Shown here piece by piece: positions 1 through 8,524 of a stretch of DNA of 64,000 bases (positions are counted from its first letter, which is position 1; each line of letters starts with the position of its first letter). The notes beneath the pieces are model-generated. The model saw only the letters and a list, made by a program, of their open reading frames with translations, was not told where the DNA came from and searched no databases. A program made the position numbers and the translations under genes. Source of the stretch: Ectothiorhodospiraceae bacterium (lineage in GTDB: Bacteria; Pseudomonadota; Gammaproteobacteria; Nitrococcales; Aquisalimonadaceae); the NCBI GenBank assembly GCA_020831845.1, contig JAFIFV010000016.1:1-64000 (forward strand), written 5' to 3'.

Positions 1-58
1 CCCACCCCCCGCCGGCCCCCCCGCTGGCGCCCGCCCGGGGGGGCATTGCAGCAAGCCG
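1..58. other. C-rich low-complexity left edge
   Basis: The first 45 or so bases are almost only C and G, with long C runs and then a G run, unlike anything else in the window. No gene or known element is visible. It may be a contig edge or a poorly resolved homopolymer stretch; the sequence alone cannot decide. Confidence 0.4.
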
Positions 59-156
59 GTGGTCGGCGTTGCGCCTCTTGGCAAGGGCCCGCCATTGCCT
101 GCGAACGCCGCCTTGCCAGTGCGCGCCGATGGCTCCGCAGAGCCCCATGCGAATAG

Positions 157-310
157 ATCAGAGGCTCCCAAAGGGTTACAGCTGGATTTTTCGCGCTGCG
201 TTGTTGCGGCGCTTGACCGTGGAACCACCACGGCGCTGCGCACCGCGCCTAGCAGCGTGAAAAATCCAACTGTAACGCGAGCGCGGGAATTAATCAGTGC
301 TTCCTTAGGA
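157..310. repeat. Fold-back MITE-like repeat, copy A (left end eroded)
   Basis: The right terminus reads GGGAATTAATCAGTGCTTCC followed by TTAGG, the same terminus as copy I at 60533-60712. The interior matches copy I in reverse complement, including GGCGCTTGACCGTGGAA and CGGCGCTGCGCACCGCGCC. Inner arms TTACAGCTGGATTTTTCGCG (from 175) and the inverted GTGAAAAATCCAACTGTAA (257-275) would fold back on each other. The left terminus is not recognisable. A second terminus-like stretch, GGAAGCTCTGGTTAATTAA (307-325), abuts the right end and supplies the stop codon of the permease gene at 323. No open frame for a transposase is present. Confidence 0.75.
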
Positions 311-322
311 AGCTCTGGTTAA

Positions 323-1195
323 TTAACCCGTAACGGCCAGCACAACGAAAAGCGCCGGTACCGCCAGCAGATTGCTGATGACGATGATGCCCGAAGCCAA
401 GGCCTCGTTTCCGTTCATCTGCTTGACCAGTATGTAGGAGGCGGATGCGGTGGGACAGGCCAGGAGAATCAGGGCGATCCGGGTCTGTTCGGCGGAGAGC
501 CCGATCCAGAGCGCGAGCAGGAAACCCATGGCCGGCACCAGTGCCACTTTCATCAAGGCCCCCGCCACTGCCCAGCTGATGTTTCCGCGAATCCGCGAGG
601 TATACAGTGTGCCGCCGATACAGAGCAGCGCCAGCGGCAATGCCATCTGGCCGATCGCCGCCAGCGTGCGCTGCCCCATCTCCGGCAACGCCACGCCGGT
701 GAGCGCGAGCAGCAATCCCAGTGCACAGGCGATCAGAATGGGGTTGGTCAGCAAGCCGTACACCGCTGTGCGCAGCATACCCTTGCTCTCCGAGGTATCG
801 GAGCCGAGCAGCAGCACAAGCACCGCGAGCACGTTGTACAGCACAACCATGGGTCCGAAGGCCAGCAGGGCGTTGGCTTCCACCTGGGCACTGTCGGAGC
901 CGGCAAAGGCGTAGAGCACGATGGGCAGACCGATGAAGGTCAGATTGCCTCGGTAGACGCCCTGGGCAAATGTGCCGTGGGAAGCGCGGGGCATGCCAAT
1001 CAGCCACGCCACCAGCAAGGCGGCGGCGATTCCCCCCAGCGTGGCACCGGTCCCCACCACCAGCAATCCGGTCACGGCGGATACGTCCGGGCTGGCCTCG
1101 GCGATGCGGTAAACCAGCAGGCTGGGTAGCCCCACCCAGTAGGTCAGACGATTGAGGTCGATCAGTGCCTGTGATGAGAAGAACCCCGAGCGCAT
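323..1195 (-). CDS. AEC-family (auxin efflux carrier-like) permease
   Basis: Integral membrane carrier of the AEC family, which exports small carboxylates or amino-acid-like molecules; the substrate here cannot be told. The 290 residues form about nine hydrophobic segments in the two-halves pattern of the family, with the conserved YRGNLTFIGLPI region near residue 80 and a helix rich in small residues, ACPTASASYILVKQM, near residue 245. The first ATG (1195) gives a protein that starts inside the first transmembrane helix. The same frame stays open upstream to a TAG and encodes the expected family beginning (LLIIINTLAPIILVIALGW), but no ATG, GTG or TTG lies there. A CTG at 1258 with AGGGAG eight bases before it is a possible true start. 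The TAA stop lies in a repeat terminus. Confidence 0.8.
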   Translation of the reverse strand: MRSGFFSSQALIDLNRLTYWVGLPSLLVYRIAEASPDVSAVTGLLVVGTGATLGGIAAALLVAWLIGMPRASHGTFAQGVYRGNLTFIGLPIVLYAFAGSDSAQVEANALLAFGPMVVLYNVLAVLVLLLGSDTSESKGMLRTAVYGLLTNPILIACALGLLLALTGVALPEMGQRTLAAIGQMALPLALLCIGGTLYTSRIRGNISWAVAGALMKVALVPAMGFLLALWIGLSAEQTRIALILLACPTASASYILVKQMNGNEALASGIIVISNLLAVPALFVVLAVTG

Positions 1196-1390
1196 CAGAA
1201 GCCAGCCCAGCGCAATGACCAGGATGATGGGGGCGAGCGTGTTGATAATGATTAGCAGCGTTCCATCTCCCTGCGACGTGTCATCACGGCCGAAGCCGCA
1301 GTCATTCTACGTCCAAGCGGCCATGTTCTGCAGCCGCGGTTGGCGGGGCGGCCTTATGCCGTTAAAGTCCCTTACACGGCAATAATCTTC

Positions 1391-1408
1391 GATCCCTGCT
1401 GCGGGATC
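1391..1408. promoter_or_regulatory. Small palindrome in hydrolase leader
   Basis: GATCCC, six bases, GGGATC forms a perfect inverted repeat 14 bases before the hydrolase start at 1423. It could be an operator or leader hairpin; no regulator gene is adjacent, so the role is open. Confidence 0.25.
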
Positions 1409-1422
1409 TACATGGAGGATGA

Positions 1423-2250
1423 ATGGATCTCGCGACCAGGCGCGTCAACGGTTACGACATGACCTATCTGGAGTCCGGTGACGGCCTACCGCTGGTACTC
1501 ATCCACGGCTCTCTCTGCGACTATCGGTACTGGCCGCTCCAGGCCAGGGTCTTCAATGCCCACTACCATGTCTTCACCCTCAGCCTGCGTCACTACTATC
1601 CGGAGCGCTGGGACGGCAGGGGCGACGATTTCAACCTGGAGCAGCACTGCGAGGACATCGTCGCCTTCATCGACAGCCTGCAAGCCGGCCCGGCCCACGT
1701 GGTGGGTCATTCCAGGGGCGGATACCTGGCATTCCACCTGGCGCTGAACCACCCCTCCCGGGTCCGTTCCGCCGTGCTTGCCGACCCGGGCGGGGACCTG
1801 GACCGCAGCCTCGGTGAAGGCGGGGTCGACGACGACCCCGCAGGCCTGGCACCGGACTTGATGCTGAAGACCTTCGAACGGCTGGAAAACGGTGACATCG
1901 ACGGCGCGCTGGAAGTGTTCATCGACGCAGTCAACACGCCAGGAAGCTGGAAGCGCAGCCCGGAGAAATTCCGGGATGCCGCCAGGGACAACGCCTACAC
2001 GCTCTTCGGGCAGGTCAAGGAGGAACGCAGGCCCTACACCCGCGAGGCTGCCGCCGCAATCACGGTACCGACGCTGATCGTGAGCGGTGCCAACAGCCCG
2101 ACGCCGTTTCCCGAAATCGCCACCGCGTTGTCAAAAGCCATTCCCGGTGCGGAACGGGTGGTGATCGACAATGCCAGCCACACCATGAACCTGGAACAAC
2201 CGGCCGGGTTCAACGCCGCCGTCCTGGATTTCCTCCAGCGGCATTCCTGA
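1423..2250 (+). CDS. Alpha/beta hydrolase
   Basis: Predicted cytoplasmic alpha/beta hydrolase of 275 residues. The oxyanion-hole motif LVLIHGS lies near residue 25, the nucleophile elbow GHSRGG near residue 94, a late-strand acid region (TLIVSGANSP) near 220 and the histidine in NASHTMNLEQP near 251, so the catalytic set looks complete. A good ribosome site, GGAGGATGA, directly precedes ATG 1423. Two glutathione S-transferase genes follow at once on the same strand (24-bp gap, then a 4-bp overlap), suggesting one transcript for detoxification or breakdown of an electrophilic ester or lactone. The substrate is not evident. It resembles the broad epoxide-hydrolase/haloperoxidase branch. Confidence 0.85.
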   Translation: MDLATRRVNGYDMTYLESGDGLPLVLIHGSLCDYRYWPLQARVFNAHYHVFTLSLRHYYPERWDGRGDDFNLEQHCEDIVAFIDSLQAGPAHVVGHSRGGYLAFHLALNHPSRVRSAVLADPGGDLDRSLGEGGVDDDPAGLAPDLMLKTFERLENGDIDGALEVFIDAVNTPGSWKRSPEKFRDAARDNAYTLFGQVKEERRPYTREAAAAITVPTLIVSGANSPTPFPEIATALSKAIPGAERVVIDNASHTMNLEQPAGFNAAVLDFLQRHS

Positions 2251-2273
2251 TGCAGTAACAAGGGAGCCCCGCC

Positions 2274-2978
2274 ATGGCCCTGAAGCTCTACGATCTCGCC
2301 GCCGCGGACGCCGCCGTCCGCTTCAGTCCCTTCTGCTGGCGGGCCCGCTTCGCACTGGCCCACAAGCGACTCCAGGCGGACACCGTACCGTGGAATTTCA
2401 CGGACAAGGACGCCATCGCCTTCAGCGGCCAGGGCAAGGTACCGGTACTGGTGGATGGCGAACGCGCCGTGCACGACAGCTGGGACATCGCGGTACACCT
2501 GGAAAACACCTACTCCGACGCACCCTCCCTGTTTCCACAGCCCGGTGGAAAACCACTGGCGCGATTCGTGCGCAACTGGGTGGACACCCAGGTGAACCTT
2601 CCGGTGCTGCAGCTAGTGATCATGGACATCTACGAACAGCTGCACGAGAAGGACAAGGCCTATTTCCGGGAAAGCCGGGAGCAGCGTTTCGGCACGACGC
2701 TTGAGCAGTTCGCCCAAGCGCCTGACAAGGCCCTGCCGCGCATCTCCCAGGCACTGATGCCGCTGCGCCTGACACTCGGGGACCAGCCGTACCTCGCCGG
2801 CGATCAGCCGGCATTCGCCGACTTCATCGCTCTCTCGGTGTTCCAGTGGGCCGGCTCGGTCTCCTCCATTGCCCTGGTCAAGGAGGACGACCCCATCCAT
2901 GACTGGAGACAACGGCTGCTGGACCGGTACCCTGCGGCCCTCCAGGACTCCAACTTCAAGAGGAGCCAGTCTGCATGA
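2274..2978 (+). CDS. Glutathione S-transferase family protein
   Basis: 234 residues with a thioredoxin-like N-terminal domain (LYDLAAADAAVRFSPFCWRARFAL, serine and cysteine near the helix-1 start) and an all-helical C-terminal domain from about residue 85. The glutathione-contact motif is seen as GKVPVLVDGERAVHDS around residues 62-77, where a cis-proline precedes V and the aspartate-serine pair would hold the gamma-glutamyl group. It is followed by another transferase gene with an ATGA overlap at 2975-2978. Likely a cytoplasmic enzyme that conjugates or thiolyses a substrate with glutathione. The F-x-P-F-C-W-R-A-R pattern is common in a beta-etherase-like subgroup, but that is only a hint. 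Confidence 0.85.
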   Translation: MALKLYDLAAADAAVRFSPFCWRARFALAHKRLQADTVPWNFTDKDAIAFSGQGKVPVLVDGERAVHDSWDIAVHLENTYSDAPSLFPQPGGKPLARFVRNWVDTQVNLPVLQLVIMDIYEQLHEKDKAYFRESREQRFGTTLEQFAQAPDKALPRISQALMPLRLTLGDQPYLAGDQPAFADFIALSVFQWAGSVSSIALVKEDDPIHDWRQRLLDRYPAALQDSNFKRSQSA

Positions 2979-3664
2979 TCGATCTCTACTACTGGACCAC
3001 GCCCAACGGCCACAAGATCACCATCTTCCTGGAAGAAACAGGACTGCCCTACACCATCGTGCCGGTCAACATCAGCCAGGGCGATCAGTTCGGGGAATCC
3101 TTCCTGCGGATCTCCCCGAACAATCGAATCCCCGCCATTGTCGACCGCCAGCCCGATGACGGCGGAGAGCCGGTATCGGTGTTCGAATCCGGCGCCATAC
3201 TGCTTTACCTGGCCGACAAAACCGGCCAGTTCATCCCGGCGGATCTCCGCGGCCGCGTGCAGGTGCTGGAATGGCTGATGTGGCAGATGGGCGGGCTGGG
3301 TCCGATGCTGGGCCAGAACCACCATTTCAAGACCTACGCCCCGGAAAAGCTACCGTACGCCATCGATCGCTACGTAAACGAAACCGCCCGCCTCTACGGC
3401 ATCCTCAACGAACAGCTGGAAGGCAAGGACTACATCTGCGGCGACTACAGCATTGCAGACATGGCCTGCTATCCTTGGGTGGTGCCGCACGAGCGACAGG
3501 GCCAGAACATCGACGAGTTCCCTGAAATCAAACGGTGGATGCAGGCGATGGAAGCCCGACCCGCTGTGCAGCGCGCCTACGCCAGGGCGAAGGAAATCAA
3601 TACGGAAACCACCGTCAACGAGAAGTCCCGCGCCGTGCTGTTCGGTCAGGGCCGGCGCAGATAG
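2975..3664 (+). CDS. Glutathione S-transferase, YfcG/YghU-like
   Basis: 229 residues. The N-terminus LYYWTTPNGHKITIFLEE is typical of the Nu-class enzymes YfcG and YghU, where T and N near residues 8-10 bind glutathione disulfide instead of a classical Tyr or Ser. NNRIPAIVD (cis-proline) and FESGAILLYLAD complete the glutathione site. In the helical domain MGGLGPMLGQNHHF also matches this class. Known members act as disulfide-bond reductases. The start overlaps the previous stop (ATGA), so the two transferases are translationally coupled, probably with the hydrolase at 1423 in the same transcript. Confidence 0.88.
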   Translation: MIDLYYWTTPNGHKITIFLEETGLPYTIVPVNISQGDQFGESFLRISPNNRIPAIVDRQPDDGGEPVSVFESGAILLYLADKTGQFIPADLRGRVQVLEWLMWQMGGLGPMLGQNHHFKTYAPEKLPYAIDRYVNETARLYGILNEQLEGKDYICGDYSIADMACYPWVVPHERQGQNIDEFPEIKRWMQAMEARPAVQRAYARAKEINTETTVNEKSRAVLFGQGRRR

Positions 3665-3682
3665 GGCCGGACGGACAGCAGG

Positions 3683-4687
3683 CTACTCCAGCACCGATGC
3701 CAGAAGCGCATAGGATCGCAATCGCGGCTCCAGCTCGTAGGTATCGGTGCTGATGATCAGCTCGTCGGCTTCGGTGGCGTCCAGTATGTGCTGAAGGCGG
3801 GCACGGACGGTCTGCGGTGAACCGATTGCGGAAACCCGCAGATGCGCTTCCACCACTGCCTGCTCCTGCGGCGCCCACAAGCCGTCCATGGATTCCACAG
3901 GCGGATCCAGCCGTCCCCGTTTACCACGAATCATGCGCAGGAAGCGCTGCTGCAGCGACGTCGCCAGGTAAGCCGCCTCGTCATCGGTATCTGCCACGAT
4001 GACATTCGCGGCCACCATGGCGTGCGGCGCCGGCCAGGCAGCGGATGGCCGGAACGTCTGGCGGTACAGATCCAGGGCCGGCAGCAGGTAGTCCGGGGCG
4101 AAATGGCTGGCGAAGGCAAACGGCAGCCCCTGCTGGGCAGCAAGGCGCGCGCCGTAGTCGCTGGACCCCAGTATCCAGATCGGGATGTCCAGCCCCTCCC
4201 CGGGGATCGCACGGACCCGCTGCCCCTCCCGGGCAGGCTGGAAATACCCCTGCAACTCTGCCAGCAATTCGGCGAAATCCGCATTCGGCGTATCCATGCG
4301 CCGGCGCAATGCGGCCGCCGTCACCTGATCAGTACCCGGCGCCCGCCCGAGCCCGAGATCGATGCGCCCCGGAAACAGGGACTCCAGCGTACCGAACTGC
4401 TCGGCCACCATCAGCGGCGCGTGGTTCGGCAGCATGACGCCCCCTGAGCCGACGCGGATGGTGCTGGTCTGCCCGGCAATATGCGCCAGCAGCACGCTGG
4501 TGGCGGCGCTGGCCACGCCGTCCAGGTTGTGATGCTCGGCCAGCCAGATGCGGCGATAACCCAGTTGCTCTGCGTGTTGCGCCAGGGCCACGCTGCGGCG
4601 AAAGGAATCCGCCGGCGAGCCATCGCGCGTGATGGTGGAGAGGTCGAACACGGAAATCGGAATCTTGCTCAACTGGGTCACGGTCAC
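3683..4687 (-). CDS. LLM-class flavin-dependent oxidoreductase
   Basis: Luciferase-like monooxygenase of 334 residues. The N-terminus [10 protein letters not shown] and the segment [11 protein letters not shown] near residue 49 are family hallmarks, as are the strand [25 protein letters not shown] and [15 protein letters not shown] near residue 110. These build the FMN-binding barrel. I chose GTG 4687, which overlaps the stop of the MFS gene as GTGA; the same reading frame stays open far upstream through the MFS gene, but that part is an antisense-free shadow with no family similarity. Coupling to an MFS efflux gene and a GGDEF gene suggests one minus-strand operon. The substrate is unknown. 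Confidence 0.9.
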   Translation of the reverse strand: MTVTQLSKIPISVFDLSTITRDGSPADSFRRSVALAQHAEQLGYRRIWLAEHHNLDGVASAATSVLLAHIAGQTSTIRVGSGGVMLPNHAPLMVAEQFGTLESLFPGRIDLGLGRAPGTDQVTAAALRRRMDTPNADFAELLAELQGYFQPAREGQRVRAIPGEGLDIPIWILGSSDYGARLAAQQGLPFAFASHFAPDYLLPALDLYRQTFRPSAAWPAPHAMVAANVIVADTDDEAAYLATSLQQRFLRMIRGKRGRLDPPVESMDGLWAPQEQAVVEAHLRVSAIGSPQTVRARLQHILDATEADELIISTDTYELEPRLRSYALLASVLE

Positions 4688-5964
4688 TGGTCTCCCTCGA
4701 GGCGTTGTCTGCGGATGTACGGATGCCGCAGCACGAATGTCAGCGCGATCACCGCCAGCACCAGATTGAGCATGTAGGGTGCCTGCGGCAGCAGCTTGTA
4801 CAACGGCATGCCGACGAAGGGCGCGAAGATCACACCGATGGCACCGGTTGTTGCCATCAGGCCGGTCACGGCGCCCTGCTCGTGCATGCCCACCGACAGC
4901 GACGCCCCGGCCACCGCCCCTGGCTGGGTCAGGCCAAAGGTGAAGCCCAGCATCATCAGGCCGGTAAACAGCGTGGCATAGCTGGCGCCGAATATCAGGA
5001 ACAGGAAGGATACGATGCCACAGAACGCGCCCAGGCCCATCATCGTCCGCGGTGGCGGACGCAGCCTGCGGACGATGATCAGTTGGGAAAACAGTGCGGC
5101 GCCGGCTGTTCCCATCAACGCGATTCCCACCCAACGCGCGCTCTGGGCAGTGCTCATGCCGAGCACATCGATGGCGTAGAAGCCGGCCGTCTGCATGGTG
5201 CTGGCCTGGCAGATGCCAAGAATGATACCCACCACCAGGAAGGGGCGCACCCGCGGATCCAGGGCTCGCAGCCGGCCGCGGAGCTGCCGCTGTTCGCGCG
5301 GGCGCCTCTGCTCCGGCAGGAACCGCGCCACCACAATCGCACTGACCAAGCCCAGCGCCGCCACCGCAAAGAACGGCGCCACCATGCCAAAGACCAGCAT
5401 CACCGACACCAGGCCCGGCCCCAGCGTGACGCCGAGCCCGAACGCCGCCCCCAGTGTGGTCAGTTGCGCCGCCCGCTCCACCGGCGTGGTACGGTCGGCG
5501 ATATAGGCCTGGGCGGCAGGCACCGTGGCCGAGCCGAATAGCCCGAAGATGGAGCGACCGGCCACCATCAGCGCATAAGCACTGATCAGCCCCAGCAGAC
5601 CCACCAGCCCGGCATAGACGGCCAGGCCGAACACCGCCATGGAGATGGCGTAGGCAACGAGCCCCAGGATGATCACGGGCCGCCGGCCCCAGTAGTCGCT
5701 GCGTCGCCCCCAGTAGGGGCTGCCGATCACCCACAAGACAGCGGACACGGCGAAGATCATGCCCACCTGCAATTCCGACAATCCCATGCTGCGGGCCACG
5801 GGCGGAAGCACCGCGAACATCAGGGACTGGCCCATGCCCACCGAGATCAGGCAGACAAACAGCAACAGGAAAGGCCGCCGGCGGCCGTCCGCTGGCAAGG
5901 CGGTGGGCGATGGCGGGTTCTCGGGGCTTTGATCTGCGATCTGGTTATCCGGAGAAGAACTCAC
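4684..5964 (-). CDS. MFS transporter, drug-efflux type
   Basis: 426 residues with twelve hydrophobic segments. The motif A region between helices 2 and 3 is seen as [18 protein letters not shown] near residue 81, the signature of proton-driven efflux carriers, and an antiporter-type motif C region is suggested by [15 protein letters not shown] near residue 153. Gene start is GTG 5964, overlapping the stop of the cyclase gene upstream (GTGA); its own stop overlaps the start of the luciferase-like gene. The family exports small hydrophobic compounds across the inner membrane. Which compound is not visible; the flavin-dependent neighbour could make or modify it. Confidence 0.88.
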   Translation of the reverse strand: MSSSPDNQIADQSPENPPSPTALPADGRRRPFLLLFVCLISVGMGQSLMFAVLPPVARSMGLSELQVGMIFAVSAVLWVIGSPYWGRRSDYWGRRPVIILGLVAYAISMAVFGLAVYAGLVGLLGLISAYALMVAGRSIFGLFGSATVPAAQAYIADRTTPVERAAQLTTLGAAFGLGVTLGPGLVSVMLVFGMVAPFFAVAALGLVSAIVVARFLPEQRRPREQRQLRGRLRALDPRVRPFLVVGIILGICQASTMQTAGFYAIDVLGMSTAQSARWVGIALMGTAGAALFSQLIIVRRLRPPPRTMMGLGAFCGIVSFLFLIFGASYATLFTGLMMLGFTFGLTQPGAVAGASLSVGMHEQGAVTGLMATTGAIGVIFAPFVGMPLYKLLPQAPYMLNLVLAVIALTFVLRHPYIRRQRLEGDQ

Positions 5965-7136
5965 CGAGGCATGATAGCAGTGTTGGACATCTCCTCCACC
6001 GGCTCGGCCCCAGGCAACCTGACCGCATACTGATCCCTTCCGCGATCCTTGGCCTGGTACAGCGCCTCGTCGGCCAGATGCACCAGTTCAATCACGCTGC
6101 CCTGTTCGGCAGGGAAGGCCACGGACACTCCTACGCTGACGGTCAGGAGCCGCCCGGGCAAGGAGCCGCCATGGCGGATACCAAGCCCGGCCACGGCCCG
6201 CCTGCAGGCTTCCGCCACCCGGGTTGCGCCGTCCAGGTCGGTGGCCGGCAACACCAACGTGAACTCCTCGCCGCCATAGCGCGCCACCAGGTCGGTATCC
6301 CGGCGCACCTGTCCGGTCAGCGCTTCCGCCACCTGGCGCAGGCAGACATCACCGTGCTTGTGGCCGTGGTCATCGTTGAAGGTCTTGAAATGATCCACAT
6401 CGCACATCAGAACCGCCAACGGCTTGCCCTTTTCGGCCATCAGCTCCCATTGCCCCTGGAGGAACAGGTCCAGGCCACGACGGTTGGCCACACCGGTCAG
6501 CGGATCCCGCGCGGACAACGTCGCCAGGTGCCGATTGGTCCGGCTCAGCTCGGCTTCCGCACGATCGATCTCCCGTCGGTAGAGGAAGGCGAAACCGCCG
6601 GTCAGTGCTATCACGCCCAGCATGCTGCCGGCATACATGAACCGCAACACCCCCTCCGGGAGGGTCACCACCGACCGGCCCGGCGGAAACAGCAGGTGGC
6701 TCAGCATCAGCAGCACGGTGGTCAGCCCGAGAAGGAACAGCAACAACCGCATGCGTTCCCTGCTGAAGGCCAGCGGCAGCAGGCAGGCCAGGGAAAAATA
6801 GAAGAGATGAACACCGGCCCCGGTACTGAGGAACGCGGTGACCAGAATGACCTGGACCATGGGCGCGGTCAGCGCCATGTTGCGGGCCGTGTCATGGCGG
6901 CCCGCGGCATTCAGCGGCAACGCCGAGAGATAGGTAGCCATGATCGCGACGTTGAGCAGGATCAGTGGCAACAGGGCGGCAAGATCGTAGATGATGTAGA
7001 ACAGCTGATACGGTGCGGTGGCCAGGGCACCCAACATGCCAAGCTGATTTGCCAGCACCGCCTGGCGGGCACGCCCCGGCCGCTGGTCCTCGGTGCCCAG
7101 GTACTGCCATCGCAGAAAGAGTTTCAGCGGGTTCAC
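5961..7136 (-). CDS. Membrane-bound diguanylate cyclase (GGDEF)
   Basis: 391 residues. Residues 40-185 hold about five or six membrane helices, then a short linker (RREIDRAEAELSRTNRHL) and a GGDEF domain from about residue 205 (DPLTGVANRRGL). The catalytic loop is RYGGEEF at 287-292, so the enzyme should make cyclic di-GMP from two GTP. An inhibitory site RRDTD (R279, D282) stands five residues before it, predicting product inhibition. No EAL domain. Start is GTG 7136. The stop overlaps the MFS start by 4 bp, so this signalling gene is first in a three-gene operon with an efflux pump and a luciferase-like oxidoreductase. Confidence 0.92.
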   Translation of the reverse strand: MNPLKLFLRWQYLGTEDQRPGRARQAVLANQLGMLGALATAPYQLFYIIYDLAALLPLILLNVAIMATYLSALPLNAAGRHDTARNMALTAPMVQVILVTAFLSTGAGVHLFYFSLACLLPLAFSRERMRLLLFLLGLTTVLLMLSHLLFPPGRSVVTLPEGVLRFMYAGSMLGVIALTGGFAFLYRREIDRAEAELSRTNRHLATLSARDPLTGVANRRGLDLFLQGQWELMAEKGKPLAVLMCDVDHFKTFNDDHGHKHGDVCLRQVAEALTGQVRRDTDLVARYGGEEFTLVLPATDLDGATRVAEACRRAVAGLGIRHGGSLPGRLLTVSVGVSVAFPAEQGSVIELVHLADEALYQAKDRGRDQYAVRLPGAEPVEEMSNTAIMPR

Positions 7137-7271
7137 GGTATCATCCGTCTTGCGCTATGCAAACGAAAGCATAGTGCGGAAACAACAAAGCCAAATCAGA
7201 GACGTAGCACTCATTTTTAAATTCTTTTTTCACTCTGTCGCCGGTGGCCGACAGACGTTCTCGGGGAAAGC

Positions 7272-8081
7272 ATGATGACGCAAGCCTTGTTTCTGCGCGA
7301 GGGGAATTTGTTCGTTCCGACCGCGCTCAGTGGGGGTCCGTGGAATCCGGAGCACCTGCACGGTGGCCCGGTTGCCGGCCTGCTGGCTTATGGTGTGGAG
7401 TCCGCACTGACCAATTCCGGCCTTCGGCTGGCGCGACTCACCATCGATCTCATGCGCGCGGTTCCGAAGAAGCCTCTGGAACTGGTCACGGAGACCGTCC
7501 GCGACGGCCGTCGCGTGCAGTTGCACCGTTGCTCCCTGATTGCGGACGGTGTGGAGGTCAGTCGCGCCACCGGCCTGTTCCTGGAAAAAAGGCCGGTAAG
7601 CGTGCCCCCGCACGGTCGCTTTTCCGACGAGGCGCTACCCCCTCCGCCGGAGAAACCCGAAGGCAGTCTGTCCGAGGTCGCGGGCTGGTCGAAGGCTTTC
7701 ACCACCCAGGGCCTGCACACCACCGCACAGGCAGTGCGGCTGGACGGGGTTCGCGGCCAGGGCCAGGGCCGTGTCTGGATGCAACTGCCGGTGGACGTGG
7801 TTGCCGGGGAAACGACATCGCCTCTGGTCCGCACCGCCACTCTGTCCGATTTCGGCAACGGTGTCGGCCAGCTCTACCTGTCTCCGCAGCAGGGCACGAT
7901 CAATACCGACATCACCCTGTACCTGCACCGTGAGCCCGAGGGGCCATGGTTGGGCCTGGATGCACGCAGCCGCATGGAAACCACTGGCATGGGGCTGGTG
8001 GAAACCACGCTCCACGATCCAAGGGGCCCGGTGGGCAAGGTGCTGCAGGCCACCCTGGCAATGGATGTCTACCGGCCCTGA
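7272..8081 (+). CDS. Acyl-CoA thioesterase family protein (double hotdog)
   Basis: 269 residues. The motif WNPEHLHGGPVAGLLAYGVE near residues 24-43 is the N-terminal hotdog signature of the TesB/Acot8-like thioesterases, with the helix starting at HGGPV. A second hotdog follows in residues 140-269 (TTSPLVRTATLSDFGNGVGQLY, then GPWLGLDARSRMETTGMGLVETTLHDPRGPVG). These enzymes cut acyl-CoA thioesters in the cytoplasm. GGGGAAAG precedes ATG 7272. The last 13 bases overlap, tail to tail, with the membrane protein gene on the other strand. Confidence 0.82.
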   Translation: MMTQALFLREGNLFVPTALSGGPWNPEHLHGGPVAGLLAYGVESALTNSGLRLARLTIDLMRAVPKKPLELVTETVRDGRRVQLHRCSLIADGVEVSRATGLFLEKRPVSVPPHGRFSDEALPPPPEKPEGSLSEVAGWSKAFTTQGLHTTAQAVRLDGVRGQGQGRVWMQLPVDVVAGETTSPLVRTATLSDFGNGVGQLYLSPQQGTINTDITLYLHREPEGPWLGLDARSRMETTGMGLVETTLHDPRGPVGKVLQATLAMDVYRP

Positions 8082-8524
8082 AGCGGTGGGGGCGCCCTCC
8101 TGCGGCGTGGGCGGTCCAGCACCAGCCTGGGCCGCCCCGCCCGGACCCTGAGCCAGTTGATGGAGCGGCGCACCGGCCGGCGGGAGATCACCCATTTCTC
8201 GAGCCGGTACTTGCCGGGAAAATTCATCAGCATGAGGCCGATGAGGATGGTGATCACCCCCTGCCCCGGCAGTACCAGCATGGCCAGCCCCAGCAGAACC
8301 AGGATCAGGCCCAGCACGTTCTTCGCCACCACCAGTGCAGCCTGGATCAACGGGTGACGACGGATGACCGGCACCTTCTCGCGACGGTCCCCGGCAAAAT
8401 AGTCCGCCGGAATGCGCACCACGATCATCGGCACCAGTACCAGCGTGCCCAGGAACATCAGCAGGGAGAAACTACCCAGCCCCCAGTAGATCAGCGCCTG
8501 CGAGTTCTCGATCAAGGTCGGCAT
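8069..8524 (-). CDS. PGPGW-like small membrane protein
   Basis: 151 residues with a membrane helix at about 10-35 and a pair at about 75-105. The stretch VLPGQGVITILIGLMLMNFPGK resembles the core of the PGPGW family of putative transmembrane proteins, where a proline-glycine motif sits between two helices, although the last two residues of the name motif differ. The arginine-rich C-terminus is probably cytoplasmic. ATG 8524 overlaps the stop of the crotonase gene, so it is translationally coupled to it. No biochemical role is known for the family. An open frame extends further upstream, but it lies inside the crotonase gene and is not believable. Confidence 0.7.
   Translation of the reverse strand: MPTLIENSQALIYWGLGSFSLLMFLGTLVLVPMIVVRIPADYFAGDRREKVPVIRRHPLIQAALVVAKNVLGLILVLLGLAMLVLPGQGVITILIGLMLMNFPGKYRLEKWVISRRPVRRSINWLRVRAGRPRLVLDRPRRRRAPPPLQGR

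Noticed and set aside
1243-1258. GATAATGATTAGC resembling a Fur box
   Set aside because: It lies in the sequence encoding the first helix of the AEC permease and has only partial symmetry; no iron gene is adjacent.
3683-5734. A 683-codon minus-strand frame joining the luciferase-like gene to a long upstream stretch
   Set aside because: The upstream part lies in the MFS gene in another frame and has no family features; the GTGA start at 4687 explains the real gene.
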